DNA of 64,000 bases. Source: Solea solea. Its lineage: Eukaryota; Chordata; Actinopteri; Pleuronectiformes; Soleidae. The notes beneath the pieces were generated by a model. The model was not told the DNA's origin, did not search any database, and saw only the letters and a list, made by a program, of their open reading frames with translations. The stretch lies in the NCBI RefSeq assembly GCF_958295425.1, contig NC_081144.1, positions 23,112,898 through 23,176,897 of the forward strand, in the 5' to 3' direction. The position numbers and the translations under genes are program-made. This document shows positions 22,915-34,719 of the stretch, piece by piece; the stretch's first letter is position 1, and every line of letters begins with the position of its first letter.

Positions 22915-23125
22915 AAGGATGGGTTACTGAACGGGCTTATAACAGGGGCCCAAGCCCAGGGGCCCAAGGACACGGGGAGCCTGAAGCTTCTGTGCTGTTA
23001 CGTTATTCATTCCGATGTTTCACTGGGGCCCCTCAGCCAAATAACACTGCATGGTAATTATGAGCTGTCTTTATATAGGGCCCCTTAGGCTATATTACCC
23101 ACCCTTGGTGTGTTGGCGGGGCCCT
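22915..23125. promoter_or_regulatory. Candidate conserved non-coding element with GGGCCC cluster
   Basis: Five GGGCCC words (near 22945, 22958, 23024, 23080 and 23118) lie within about 180 bp, with ATGGTAATTATGAGC and ATAATATAATTATTATC. The mix of GGGCCC palindromes and homeodomain cores, without repeat signatures, suggests a conserved element. Inference. Confidence 0.3.
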
Positions 23126-23955
23126 CAATAATATAATTATTATCATTACGATCAGCCAGGTGTTGTAAATGAATCGAGAGAGCAATGAACGTCTTGGTCC
23201 AACAGTTGAATACGAAAATCTCTCTCTTTTTATGCCCATTTCTGTTGTTCGACACGTTTAAAAGTCTCAAATGATGACGTTAATGTCAGGATCTATGGTG
23301 ACGTTAAACTGCTACATGTTTCCAGTTAGACTGAGTGTACCCACACAGGCCCGTTAACCCCGGCGTCTCCGTCCAGGTGCACGGCGCAGCTTCCTGGACT
23401 GAGCTGACTCTGCCTGGAAAGCCACTGCCTTCCCCTAAGTGGGAGCTTTGATTGGACCGACGGGGCTCAGGCTGCTCATGCCTGCCGGTCTGAGTCGGCG
23501 GGAGGCAGCTGGCGAGCGGCGCGTTGTTTTTCTTGGTCTGGTCTGGTATGGTCCGGGCTCGGTGTGGTGCGCACCAGCCTCTTTGACCACATCAGTGGGG
23601 CTGACGGCCCCTGCAGAGGAAATGAAGGCAGGGATGACTGACTCAGCAGCAGCAGCAGCGGCACATAGATCTGGTTATGATCTCCACAAAACACATACAG
23701 TACAAGCTCTTCTCTATGGAGATCACTTAATGCACAGATGCAGTAAACTCCTCTCTTTCCTCCTCTCTTTTCTGATGTTACACCGTGATGGAGTCATCTG
23801 TCCTCCGACTCAGCAGTTCATCTAACTCATGCAGGTGTGGGATCTGCTGACCCGGCTGCCCGCCCCGTCCCGATGGACCCGCAAGCTATGACCTAATGGT
23901 CATATGATCCCCCCTTTCTGCCACCACCACCCCCACTGTGCTACTCCTGCTCCCT

Positions 23956-24020
23956 CGTTTCTTTTTTTTTTCTCCCTTCCCTCCCTCCCTCCCTCCCTCC
24001 CTCCCACCCTCTCTCTCTCT
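23956..24020. repeat. Polypyrimidine tract with (CCCT)n
   Basis: T-run, then about nine CCCT units, then CT units; one strand is almost all pyrimidine. Could form triplex DNA. Confidence 0.95.
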
Positions 24021-24178
24021 TGACCAAAACAGTCACGGTGATGTCATCGGTGTGAGTCAACAGGTAGGTGCTGCAGCGTCCAGCTGAGTCGGCGGGATGA
24101 TCTTCCGTGTGACCGCGGCTAAATCCGTCACATCTGTTCTCTTGATTTTGCTTTCATAGTGTAAACTGGCGATCGCTG

Positions 24179-24213
24179 CAAAAAAAAGAAGAAAAAAAAA
24201 GAAAGAAAAAACC
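24179..24213. repeat. A-rich purine tract
   Basis: A runs interrupted by single G. Confidence 0.85.
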
Positions 24214-24941
24214 CTTTTATTTAACTTTGCGTCTCATCGCAGAAGTGCCACTTATTTTAGGTCAGCGATGTTGTTGCAGTGCAGGGCTGTGCAGCGTGTG
24301 TTTGTTTTCCCGGGGTCTTTCCAAATCCACATTCCAGTAAATGGGTGTAAGAGCTGTGGTAGTCATGTTTTTTAATTCCCGGTGTCATAAACAGTGCCGA
24401 TAGGGACTGGGAGAGCAGTGAGGGGAGGGGCTGTGAGCTGCGTGTTGAGGGTCTCTTGTCCCACACTACTGTATGTGGATGAAAACATGTTACACCACTT
24501 GAAATTTCCCCCTCTGCTCTGGCACTTTCCATAAACAAACTTTATTTTTCAGTGTCCAGACAAAACATCCACCACATGCCGTTCAGAAAACATTCCCTCT
24601 TGCCCTCGGCCATGTCCAAGACACTAAGACAATAATTCTTGAGTTTTTCTTGGAGTAATTAACTTAAAAGAACAATTTTTTTTCCCCCAGCAGTGGTTCT
24701 GTGTCGCACGGGTGTCCATGGCCTTAGAATCATCTCCACTTTAGTTATTTGCAGCTTTTTGGATTTTTATTATTGATTTGTTTGCTGCGTCCCTCATTTG
24801 AAAATGGACTGAGGGTGCCTCTGCGGTATACAGTGGTAGCACAGGGGTGGGCGGGTACTCCTGAATGCCTCGGGGGTTTTTTTGAGCAGTGGAATTCAAT
24901 TCAGGTTCAGATTTCACAACTAGACCACACCCCCTGCACTG

Positions 24942-24958
24942 CCCCCCCCCCCCCCCCC
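24942..24958. repeat. Poly-C run (17 C)
   Basis: Uninterrupted C run. Confidence 0.95.
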
Positions 24959-25389
24959 TCCATTCAGCTCTCAGCCCACTTCTTAGGCATTGTTTGGTTC
25001 CTGTTTAACAATCATGTGAAATCTAGCAACAGTGGCACACAGTTGCAAGGATTAAAACAACGATGTTTTAATGCTTGTTATAAAGTGGTAGTGAGACATA
25101 TTGTAACGGTTTGTGCAGCTCAGTCGACACAACGACATGAAACCGTGATTCAGTAGAAACGATGAATCAGCTGTAACATCTGTTTCAGTTCAGTGAACCT
25201 GATATTTACTGTATATTGTGATTTCAGCAGAAACACGTCCTGCTCATTTGCAACTCCCTTTCTCATCTCGGTGAAAATATTTTCTTTACTGTGGAACCTG
25301 AGACTGATATCTCTGTGGCTGTGAGCTACTGAGACACATCTCAGGCGTATATCGAGTGCGGGGTAATGTTTTTCACATGTGCAGGTTCA

Positions 25390-25425
25390 GTTAGAGTCAG
25401 ACTTTATTTGTACAGTATGAATGAG
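25390..25425 (-). mobile_element. Possible LINE 3'-end fragment
   Basis: In reverse complement it reads GTACAAATAAAGTCTGACTC, the same AATAAAG-plus-(TCTGA) arrangement as at 19150-19215. Very short; could be chance. Confidence 0.3.
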
Positions 25426-26026
25426 AGCGTCTCTCTTTGACTTGCACGTCTTTGTTTTCCAGGTCAGTGTCGAGCTGCATTTCAAGTCAGACCCCGCCTC
25501 CTCCGAAGGTCACATCAGACCCCGCCTCCAAATGTGGGCGATCCACCCCTGAGCAACAAAGGATCCAATGTGTGAAACCAAAGGTGTCACAGGATTCACA
25601 AAGACTGGCTCGGGACCCACTGATAGGCCACAGTAAACAAATTTGTCTAGTTTTAGATGTATGTGTATTTAGGTGTCACAGATATTGCTCTAAATCTGTC
25701 ACGATTTAGGATGGGGTGGGGCATAATCTGGAACTTTGAGTCACATTTACATGTTGCATTACGTGCCGTTAGTGATTTGTTTCTAAGGTGACAGCATCAA
25801 TGCGATAGGGAATTCCCCCGCTGACCAGACCGTCTCATTGTGGTCCACAGTTTGCCGTGTGAACTTCACCCCCCCCCCATGACACCCGCCCAAAGTATCT
25901 CCTCTCCCGCCCCCACCCACCCTCTACTATTAGTATCTCGAGAACAGTCCCTCATTATGTTCATGATCTGACCATATGTCTGTTTATGTGTGCTGTTGTT
26001 AAAGGATCCTCAAGAGTGCTTTAAGG

Positions 26027-26067
26027 ACACACACACACAGACGCACACACACAGAGACGCACACACT
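26027..26067. repeat. Interrupted (CA)n microsatellite
   Basis: CA runs broken by GACG and GAGACG. Confidence 0.92.
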
Positions 26068-26170
26068 TCAATCACTGAATCACATACTCTCCTTTACTCG
26101 GAGATCACAGACCTTGTGCTCATTTTGTTGTGGTCGTTTTTTATGCGCCTGCTGGTATACGACCATAATA

Positions 26171-26196
26171 CACACACACACACACACACACACACA
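26171..26196. repeat. (CA)n microsatellite
   Basis: About 13 CA units. Confidence 0.97.
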
Positions 26197-26281
26197 ATGT
26201 AAATGTGTGTGTGTTCACAGCTGTGCTGTGTGGGCTCCACATCCCAATGCCTTTTACAGATGTTGACCATTTTCTCTGGTC

Positions 26282-26285
<4 letters not shown>

Positions 26286-26311
<26 letters not shown>
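26286..26311. repeat. (CA)n microsatellite
   Basis: About 13 CA units, third CA tract in 300 bp. Confidence 0.97.
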
Positions 26312-26317
<6 letters not shown>

Positions 26318-26956
26318 TTGCTGTCCTTGTGTGTTAGAACACAGTGGATGAAGAAAATCATCAGTAATCTATAACAGACCCTCGGAGTCTTTGTCAGAGT
26401 TGGACGAGCTGTTGTTTCTCTGTGTTTTCCACCTCTGTAGTTTGTTTTCTTTTAATAATCCCCTTAGAGCTCCTCAACATAAATTACAGGATAATTCATA
26501 AGTAGATCTGAACTGAAACCATCGGTTTGTTATTTATGGAAATTGAATTAAAAAAACACATAACAGGAAATGGCTTTGAAGGCTACATTAAGCAACTATA
26601 TGACAAATAAGCACTTTTTTCTTTCTTCTTTATGCAGTTGTTATGCAGTCAGGTTTCCACCATAGCTTGACTCGCGCTGGATTTCGCAATATATGAGATC
26701 TGTTTTAAAACAAACACACAAAAAACATTTAAAGCTGAATTAAATGTTCAACCTTTTGTGTAATTTCTTGACTGGAGTGTATTTGTTATCGTTAGCTTCC
26801 GTCAGCTGCTGCACCAGAGTGTGAAACCAGAGACAAGGGACTGATGTCAGAACTCAGAGCAACCTCGTGTTTGTTTGTCAGTAAATCAGTCGTACAAATA
26901 TCACTGTTTTATTTCAACATGTAGACAATGTTGTGATCAGCAAACACAGCGTAGAG

Positions 26957-27265
26957 CAGGGGTGTCAGACGTACGGCCCGCAGGCCAGATCCGGCCCACC
27001 AGTGGGTCAAATCCGGCCCCCAGGATGAATTTGTGAGAATTTTGCAGTACAATTAGTGTTTTGTGCCTTTTAAATGGTTCATTTAGGTACAATATTGTTG
27101 AAATTGTACTTCTTTCTCTCAAGAAATTGCAGGTTGTTTTGTAAAAAGATACTTGATTTAATGTAAAACAAAGGGAAACATGTTGAGTGCTTGTAGTTAA
27201 TAGGTTAATATGCGATTATTTGACTGGTCCGGCCCACTTCAGATCAAATTGTGCTGTATGTGCCG
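26957..27265. mobile_element. hAT (Charlie-like) non-autonomous element, right end truncated
   Basis: The left end CAGGGGTGTCAGACGTACGG, followed by GGCCCGCAGGCCAGATCCGG, is diagnostic of a widespread hAT family. The right part GACTGGTCCGGCCCACTTCA, then GATCAAATTGTGCTGTATG, is the matching inner right end. The last ~30 bp, which should read as a reverse complement of CAGGGGTGTC, are missing. No transposase coding. Confidence 0.8.
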
Positions 27266-27655
27266 TCTCTGATTGCCTCGTTACTTATGTTTGTCTTTGT
27301 CTTCTGAGTCTTTGTCTTCGTTTCTTGTCACTAATTGGTTTTGCGGTCTTTTCAGTCCTGTCTCTTGTCACATGCCACATTTTCCTGTGTGTCTAGTGAG
27401 TTTATGTTGACGCTTTCGCACTCGTTTTGTCTCTGTGTGGTCGTTTTTTTGTTGTAGTCTTATTGTTTTTAACTGTTTCTGGGCAGTTTGAGTGTCGTCC
27501 TGGTCATTTTTCATCTTTTTGTGTTTCTGTCTTAATGTTTGTTTTCAGTGGTTTCCACACTTGCACTTGCCAATATGACCAACAGAGGCCGACAGAGGCT
27601 TGCTGTGTGAATGGGGCGGAGTCTGCCATCTCTGATTGCCTTGTTATTATTATTA
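27262..27655. repeat. Two copies of a ~25-bp direct repeat flanking a T-rich segment
   Basis: GCCGTCTCTGATTGCCTCGT (27262) recurs as GCCATCTCTGATTGCCTTGT (27626), about 364 bp apart, with T- and GTC-rich DNA between. The first copy begins exactly where the hAT right end is lost. Confidence 0.65.
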
Positions 27656-27699
27656 TTTTGATATTTGTTTCATTTTCTACACAAAAATCAGCTTCATAA

Positions 27700-27790
27700 G
27701 CTTGAGTAGAACAGTATTTCTGATTTTTCTCCAAGCACCACCAGAGGACAACTGGTGGTACATGTACCACAGTTTGAGAACCTTGGGCCT
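27700..27790. mobile_element. hAT-type terminal fragment
   Basis: CACCACCAGAGGACAACTGG, then GTGGTACATGTACCACAG and TTTGAGAACCTTGGG, look like a hAT right end (normally TTTGAGAACCACTG). GTGGTACATGTACCAC is itself a perfect 16-bp palindrome. Confidence 0.5.
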
Positions 27791-27879
27791 AGACAATGTA
27801 ACTGAACTGTAATCAATTCCTTGTCTTAAAAATGTTGTTTTATTTTGAATATATATATATTTTCATCACAATGACAGAA

Positions 27880-27923
27880 TACACACACACACACACACAC
27901 ACAGGTATTGGCACCTCTCCTCG

Positions 27924-27954
<31 letters not shown>
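27880..27954. repeat. (CA)n plus poly-C run (31 C)
   Basis: A (CA)12 tract ends at 27903; an uninterrupted 31-C run spans 27924-27954, the longest homopolymer in the window. Confidence 0.96.
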
Positions 27955-28322
27955 ACATACACACACCAGCAGCACCAGAACGTCCAGTTCTCAGTGTTCC
28001 TGGACCTCGGACTGAACACGTCAGCTGTGGTTTGAAGACGTAATAGCTTCAGTCTTTCCTGATGAATGCAGACATAAATGAACAGAATAATCATAAGTAG
28101 TCTTGACCCTGTTTGTAATGACCCTTGTTAGATAGTTGATTTCCTGCCAATATGAATATAAAAATATGTTTTCTTTAACTGTAGTAACTGCATCATCAGT
28201 CTTCTCTCTCTCTCTCTCTCCATCATCACAGCCTTTCTCATTCCTTCTCCTCACAATATCTCTTTGCCATTACCTGGGACTGTATACTTTCTGTCCAGAT
28301 GACTCACAGAGGCATATATATG

Positions 28323-28346
28323 CACACACACACACACACACACACA
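28323..28346. repeat. (CA)n microsatellite
   Basis: About 12 CA units. Confidence 0.96.
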
Positions 28347-28359
28347 GCACAGCAACACA

Positions 28360-28640
28360 ATAACCTCGGGCCGCTGGTTATTAGAAAATCACCCAAACCT
28401 GTCGTCCCCTCAGTCATGGGTTTCCCAGCGATATTAAAGGAGAGGTAGTCGCCTCTGTCTGTGCTCCCCTTCATCTCTACCCAGTTTATTCTAATCACAC
28501 TGTAGCTGTCGCCCCTCCTGCCTTTATTTTGCTCTATTTTTCCATCTCTTTGTTTTGTTTTTCCGCCTGACAGTGACTGGGTCTCTGCTGCCCCGGGGGA
28601 ACAGAGTTATGAGCCCGATGTCCTTTCATAGTCAATTGTA
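28360..28640. promoter_or_regulatory. Possible conserved non-coding block
   Basis: Unique-looking DNA with GGTTATTAGAAAATCACC, GCGATATTAAAGG and GTTTATTCTAATCACACT. Weak evidence from texture alone. Confidence 0.18.
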
Positions 28641-28648
28641 TAATGTGG

Positions 28649-28650
<2 letters not shown>

Positions 28651-28687
<37 letters not shown>
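28651..28687. repeat. (TG)n microsatellite
   Basis: About 18 TG units. Confidence 0.97.
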
Positions 28688-28857
28688 TAGTGGTGGGGAG
28701 AAAGTGTGTGCCTGTGTTTGTGTTCACATGACTGACAGTTAGTAGCCCCCTCAAAGCGTATATTGCCAGTGTGGGAGTGTGCTGTTTACAGATCGTGTCC
28801 TTCGCTGTGGTATTTTGGTTGGGTGCTTCCAGGATGCTGCTATCATGCTGACCTCCT

Positions 28858-28874
28858 CACACACACACACACAC
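28858..28874. repeat. (CA)n microsatellite
   Basis: About 8 CA units. Confidence 0.9.
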
Positions 28875-29170
28875 TACTGGAAGTGCAGTTATGACATGGT
28901 CATCATCTCCCCATGGGGCCGCGTCCTGTGCTGGGGACTAAATGTTGCGTCGAGGTGGTCGAGATGCTCTCTTCTGTAACTCTGTGTTTTTAGTGTACGT
29001 AATATGTGTGTGTTTTTTTTTTGCCAGTCCGTGTTGTCGACTCCTCTCAGATAAAAGTGATGTGTCAGTGCTGCCTGGAGGCTGAATGTTCTTGGTTTGT
29101 TTCCCCAAACAAAACCTCCCCGTGTCCTTGTCCGGTCAAGGCAGTGCAAAGGGAGGCTGAGGCCGTATCT

Positions 29171-29182
29171 CCCCCCCCCCCC
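29171..29182. repeat. Poly-C run (12 C)
   Basis: Uninterrupted C run in GC-rich sequence. Confidence 0.9.
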
Positions 29183-29511
29183 AGATTCGGATGCCGTCTC
29201 TTGGGCTGGGAAACACAGGCCGCCCCCTTCACCTGCTCGCCGAGCGGGAAGCCCATGGTCTGTGGGTTTTGTTTGGGCTCCGTGGGCTATATTCAGAAGC
29301 GCTAATCTCGCGCACTCTCTGGGAGGAGCGAGGACAAGAATTAGCAGCGACACCAGGATGAGTGGACAGAGAGTTATAATGGGAAATGGTCAGTCATCGT
29401 TCTGACATGTGTTTACATTGTGGCTGACTTCATTTTAGTCAGAGCTCTCTTAAATGAAAGGTACTTTCCCCATGCAGCTGTTTTTGGCATCAGGTGATAT
29501 ATTACAGGGCG

Positions 29512-29532
29512 GCGTGTGTGTGTGTGTGTGTG
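29512..29532. repeat. (GT)n microsatellite
   Basis: About 10 GT units. Confidence 0.93.
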
Positions 29533-30049
29533 GTAATTCCTTAAAACCCTTTGAATAATCAGAGCTGTTGTTTGTCTTAAACAAGGTAAAATGTTAGTGT
29601 GAGACTTCCATCATTGCTGCGTGTTGAAACATTTCTCCATCGCCGCTGACAAGCGTGCATATCTCCTGGTGTTTTGTATGTGAGTGCGCGGATATTAGCA
29701 AAAGTCACTTTAGACATTCTCCCAGACTTCTGCAGATCTGTCTTGTAAAACACGTCTGTCATGCATGGTATGTATGGTCTAATAGGTTCTAAGTCTATCC
29801 AATTTACATACGGTGGCATTTTGGTCACGCCTTCTTTCCACTGGCCTCTATATTAACTCTGCAAGTGAAAATCAACACACAAATGACCGTCATTATTTAG
29901 TCAATAGCTTGATTTCCCACAATCTTAGGCTTGAATCTATTAGTCATGCCTCAAACGAGGTGTCACACCTCATCAGATATTCCCAGTAAACATTGTCTGG
30001 TGTTTGTACCCAAAGAAAGATACAGGGAGGTGAAGTTATTGTTTCCCAA

Positions 30050-30262
30050 TTTCAAAGATAATATTTACTCTCACATTGACACTCAGGGTCAATTTAGAGT
30101 GTTTTATTAACATGTTTTTGGTCTGTGGGAAGAAACCTGAGAACCTGGAGAAAACCCCCACACACACACACACACACACACAAACTCCACAACACAGATC
30201 GGGCCTCGGTGGAAACCAGGATTCAGAGCGGTGAACTTCTTGCTGTGAGGCAACAATGTGAT
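30050..30262 (-). mobile_element. SINE copy with tRNA-like head, CA-expanded
   Basis: The minus strand reads head ATTGTTGCCTCACAGCAAGA, then GTTTTCTCCAGGTTCTCAGG, TTTCTTCCCACAGACCAAAA and CTCTAAATTGACCCTGAG. This is the same family as 5485-5812. A (CA)11 tract (30160-30181) sits inside the body, where the family often has a CACA word, so the microsatellite probably grew from it. Confidence 0.75.
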
Positions 30263-30979
30263 TTTGTTCCACCTGAAGAAAATGTCGCACCACGTTTGTT
30301 GCGTTTAAACAAATGTCATTTGTACCTGCTCAGGTGAGACGTTCACTCAGCACGAGTTTGTCTGATGACTTTAAACACACACTGGTCGGTGGCTGGCAGT
30401 GAAGGGAACAGCAGCTGCTCTTCTGGGAGAAGGCCTGACGATGTGTAATCTGAATGAGACAGCATTGTTTATGATGGAGGTCTATCATGAATGGTCCCTG
30501 TGTCTGATACGGATCTGCTGTCACACCTGCGGCGCCTGAATCACAGAAGACATTTTATTACAGAAACCTGTTTACAAAGGAACCCAACACTTGTGATGCA
30601 GTGTGATTAACTCCTTGACTCATGTGTTATTAACTATACTTTCTAACTTCTATTATTCCCCCACCGCTGAGTGTGTGCTTCTATTTGAACTTCTTTGATA
30701 GTCACAATTAAAGGCTAATACATGACTTTGCACAGCATGTGTGTGTGTGTGTGCACTTTCACATTATGGTGCTTTTTGGAGTCCCACACAGGGAGCAGGA
30801 GCTCAACTGCGGCTGACTCGTGCTCTCCTTAGCTGGGCAGGGCGGTTCTGGAAAGTCCCTGGCTGAGGATGGGGCTGTTAGGCTGGGGGTGGGGGTGCTG
30901 GAGTCCTGGAATCGTGTATGTTTTCCTGGATCAGGAAGGAGGATGTGGTAGACAGAAGACACCCCTCAGCCGCCTTGAA

Positions 30980-30995
30980 TACAAAAAAAAAAAAA
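30980..30995. repeat. Poly-A run
   Basis: About 14 A followed by GAGAGA. Confidence 0.85.
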
Positions 30996-31156
30996 AGAGA
31001 GAAAACTCTGTCACCCCTCTACCACCCACACCCACACACTACCTCACCCCACAGTTAGACTTAAGAGGTAAAGAGAGCAGGAAAATTACCCTTCCAGTAA
31101 AAGATGGTCAGTCAGGACTACAGATGAGGGGAAACAGGATGGAATGAATGAATGAA

Positions 31157-31182
31157 CGGGGGGGTGGGGTGGTGGGGGGGTT
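31157..31182. repeat. G-rich run with GGGGTGGGG words
   Basis: G tracts separated by single T; G4-prone. Confidence 0.85.
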
Positions 31183-31322
31183 GGTGTTAATGACACTGGC
31201 TTCATTTCTGCATGTTTGTTTGTTTACCACAAACGAGCCACGCTGTTGTGCAGAGTGAGTATGTGTGATGCGTGCATGTAAGTGTGTTGTGTTGGGATCT
31301 GGCCTCTTAACCCAGTGTCTGG

Positions 31323-31346
31323 CACACACACACACACACACACACG
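31323..31346. repeat. (CA)n microsatellite
   Basis: About 12 CA units. Confidence 0.96.
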
Positions 31347-31679
31347 AGAGATTACTGTACATCTGCCCTTAGAACCACATCACACACTAACACACATCAG
31401 TATGGTCCACATTAGCCCACTCTGTGAACACACATTGACGGGTATTTATAGCCCGATACATTTTTTTTAGATAGAGAATTACAGTCAAAGTGTTTGTCTC
31501 CGCGGTGCTGCTGCTTTTGTTTTTCCACCTATGCCGTGATTATTTTAACGTGCCAAAACAAGGCACGGAGTCTGTTTCCCCATGTGCTCCTTCAGTCATG
31601 CTCCGCGCGCCTGTGTGATGAACTGAAGAAGCACTCGAGTTTCACCCTGGCACGGGCGCTCGCAGCCTGGCAGTGGACT

Positions 31680-31702
31680 CCACACACACACACACACACA
31701 CT
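31680..31702. repeat. (CA)n microsatellite
   Basis: About 11 CA units. Confidence 0.96.
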
Positions 31703-31965
31703 CCCCACTCCCATCTCTCCACACCACCTGTAACATATGCTCATTTCTAACGGCCGTTTCCAAGAATGCACGCGCCGCAGAACATCACGTAACCCTTCTG
31801 TATCGGTGGGAAATTTCCATGTGATTATTGTTGCCAGTGTCTTTTTATAGGACACATTTTGGTGCACGGGTCCGGATCCACCACATTTATCTATATTAGT
31901 GTGGTTTCGGCTATATGTCGTTGGTGTAGTTTTCCAGAACTCGGAAATCACGATATTATTATATT

Positions 31966-32110
31966 AAAAAAGCCACCAGGGGGCGACGCCACAGGTTGTA
32001 CAGAGAACTCCCTTCTACATGATTTATAACATCAGCAAACGTTTTCCTGAGGAGTTCATGGTCTCAAGAAAAAATCTAATTTTAAATAAAAAACGTGACA
32101 TCACGATGAC
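31966..32110. repeat. Dispersed fish repeat (CCAGGGGGCGAC type)
   Basis: GCCACCAGGGGGCGACGCCA, a TACATGATTTATAACATCAG block, GTTTTCCTGAGGAGTTCATG and GTCTCAAG is the order of a common teleost interspersed repeat. CCAGGGGGCG also resembles a CTCF-type core. Pattern match from memory. Confidence 0.5.
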
Positions 32111-32419
32111 CAGTTTGCACCAAAGCATTGTCTATTTCAGCTTTAATTTAATATAAAACGCCATTAAAAAAAATCACCATGTCCTGGAAATCTGTTTTAA
32201 TTCATGTATTCATTTTGTCAGTTATTTTTTTCCTTTGTCGACTAATTGTTTCTGCATCCTTTTCCAGCGTGTTGGTGTTTGCAGCTATCAGACAACACAG
32301 GCTGCGAGGACGGAAGCGTAATTAGGTGTTTCTTTGACAGTTAATTGAAACAGATGCTTTGTGTCTCAGGGAATGAGATAATTAGAGCCTTTTCATACTA
32401 TAATACTGTATTTACCAGT

Positions 32420-32790
32420 TTGTAATGATGAACATGGCGGGAAAGGGATTCTGTGAATGAGATGAAGGTTGAGGAGGAGGAGGAGGAGCAGCAGACAGAT
32501 GGAGGCCCAGTGGTGAAGGCGAGGCTGCCTCCTTCAGAGTCCTCTGATGTGGACACAACCTTGGCCCCGTCGCTGCCGCTCTCCTCCCCGCTTCACCACG
32601 CCCAGAAGGGCACCGCGGCATCCTACAGGCTGGCAGCTGTTTTTGGGAGTCGTCACCTCCTTAACCCTGTCTCTCCTCACCTCACACCTGAGGAAGGGGG
32701 GGAGGAGTGGGATCAGACACCTGTGATGAACTGCTTTCCTGACGTGCCCAGTGAGACAGTGCAGCAGTGAAGGACACACACAGGAGCTTC
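32420..32790. other. GC-rich segment with long frames on both strands, coding doubtful
   Basis: A 105-codon plus-strand frame (32453-32770) begins with an acidic Glu run from a GAG repeat; overlapping frames also exist on the minus strand. No domain is recognised, and open frames on both strands in GC-rich DNA argue against selection for coding. Listed so it is not mistaken for an annotated gene. Confidence 0.3.
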
Positions 32791-33204
32791 AAGGAAGGAA
32801 AGGGCACGGAGGACACTTTCTTGTTGCTCTGCGTACATCATCCAGATCCACGGACTGGTCGTACAGACGCATTTTGAGCTATTTGCCATTGGTCACGCCT
32901 TTTGGAAGTGGGAGATGACTGCACCCCGTTCCAGACTCTTACTCAATCCCATTGAGATGCGGTCTGGCTTGAGCCAGGCATCAATTCTGCTCAGGATTCA
33001 CCTGTAATCCACATTACACAGTGTTTCAGAGCCCCGAACATGACTGCTCACGGCTTCATAGACTCAGAGTGTGTGCTCGACTGGCCGGTCAGCTGTTCAA
33101 ATCGTCTTTTTTATGGCAAAAGTGGACAAACATCCCTCTTCAACAACGAGTATGTACAGTTCCCACATTGTTAAAGGCTAATAAAGATGTGGGCTGCAGT
33201 CGAA

Positions 33205-33265
33205 ACAAGGCCAAAGCGACAGATCCAGCGTTTATAAATTGGGGAGGAGTCTGAGACAAAAGGGT
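33205..33265. repeat. Dispersed repeat fragment shared with 2.45 kb
   Basis: Contains AAAGCGACAGATCCAGCG and TTGGGGAGGAGTCTGAGAC, matching 2445-2510. Confidence 0.45.
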
Positions 33266-33933
33266 GATGGACAATGTCAAGATTTAAATGTAAAGTTTAT
33301 TTAAAGTAGCTGTTGTTTTGACTGGAGATGCTCCCTCTATACGTAGATTTACATGTGGATCGGCATGACTACATACATTACACACACTTTCAACCCTTAA
33401 AAACGTGGTTTAAGGGTTGAGTAACAGTTTAAAAGATTAAAAGTGGACACACACAAAAATCTTTGTCTCAAAAAAAGGTCCGGGTGAATTAACAAATGAC
33501 AAATTTGACAAGTTTTTATTGTATTTTTTTCTTTCTGCAAATGCGGTTTGTGATTTTTAAGTGCATTATTATATGGATACAGATTATACCTGAAACTGAG
33601 CTCAAATATTTGTGGACACAGATTCATTTCTTTTTAGAATGAAAACACGGCTGTGACGTGGATGTGTTTGCGAGACGCATGAACCTGAAAGAGTGGAAAC
33701 AACTACAGGCCTCTGCACAGTGATCCCGCGCTGACCTCCCACCATGCACCTCTCGCGGCGCAGCACTCGCAGAATAAATAACACCCGCAGCCAAGTGTAA
33801 GAAACTCTGGGCTTCACCCAGACTGTGGCCTCGCTTAACCGGCTATGGAAGGCCGGGGCATCGGGGTGTGGGGTGGTGGCAAGTGTTTGCATGTGTGGTT
33901 GTTTTCGTGGGTGTGTGAAAGCAGTGGAGATGA

Positions 33934-33957
33934 TGTGTGTGTGTGTGTGTGTGTGTG
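33934..33957. repeat. (GT)n microsatellite
   Basis: About 12 GT units. Confidence 0.96.
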
Positions 33958-34719
33958 GTTGAGGACTCGAAACTTAAGAGGCTGAATGATCCGAGTGATT
34001 TTTATGTGGTTTCCTGGGTTATTATGTGGAAGGTGGTGGTGTAAAAATCCCCTGACCCTGAGTGTTGTTACTGTACGTTACAGCGAGGAGACAATGGGAG
34101 TCAGTGTTCCTGTGTACACACTGACTTAAAAACAACTGGGGTTTTTTTTTGTCTGTGACACTCGTGGAGATATTTGGACAATTATGGGATGATCGCCGTG
34201 AAACTGCCTGGAGACGTTCATCTCTTGCACCATAATGAAAACAAAGATGATGTATAAATGTTAAATATGTATATTTAAAACTGCTGGAGGCAGGATCAAT
34301 AGAATAGGTTATTAAAGGCTAATACCTTGAGATTAAGGCTTTTTTGTCCTGTATGAGCTCCTCCTTCCTTGTGTCAAGTCAAAAATAAGCAAAGCCTTCA
34401 TAAGAGAGAGACTTAGCACATCTAAAAATTAGCATCTTGAAGTAAAATGACAGATTTTAGGAAGAAAAAAAAGTGTAAATTAAGTTTTGTTATTTCTTTT
34501 TTTGACAGAGTTTGCACATATTAAAAAAAAAGTCTTGTCATATGAAGTTACTTTTCTTCCCACTCTTAATGTTCACCCCAAATGCAAAATGGAACTGCTC
34601 TAGTGACAGAAATGCTAAACAAAAGTTAAACATGCAAATGCTCAGTCAAAATGTGGAAATCCTCGAGTTCTCATATTTAACGTCCAGATAGGATGAAGCC
34701 TGAGTTTGGATCTGACCCC
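33958..34719. other. Non-coding stretch, nothing recognised
   Basis: AT-rich with A and T homopolymers near 34140, 34460 and 34520. No gene or repeat recognised. Confidence 0.4.

Noticed and set aside
29006..29353. Coding exon in the GC-rich 29.0-29.4 kb segment
   Set aside because: Four overlapping frames on both strands, all interrupted by a 12-C run, with no recognisable domain despite a TTTTTTTTGCCAG acceptor-like site.
32453..32770. 105-codon acidic protein
   Set aside because: The Glu run comes from a GAG repeat, overlapping frames exist on the minus strand and no domain or splice context supports it. Kept only as a note in the feature list.
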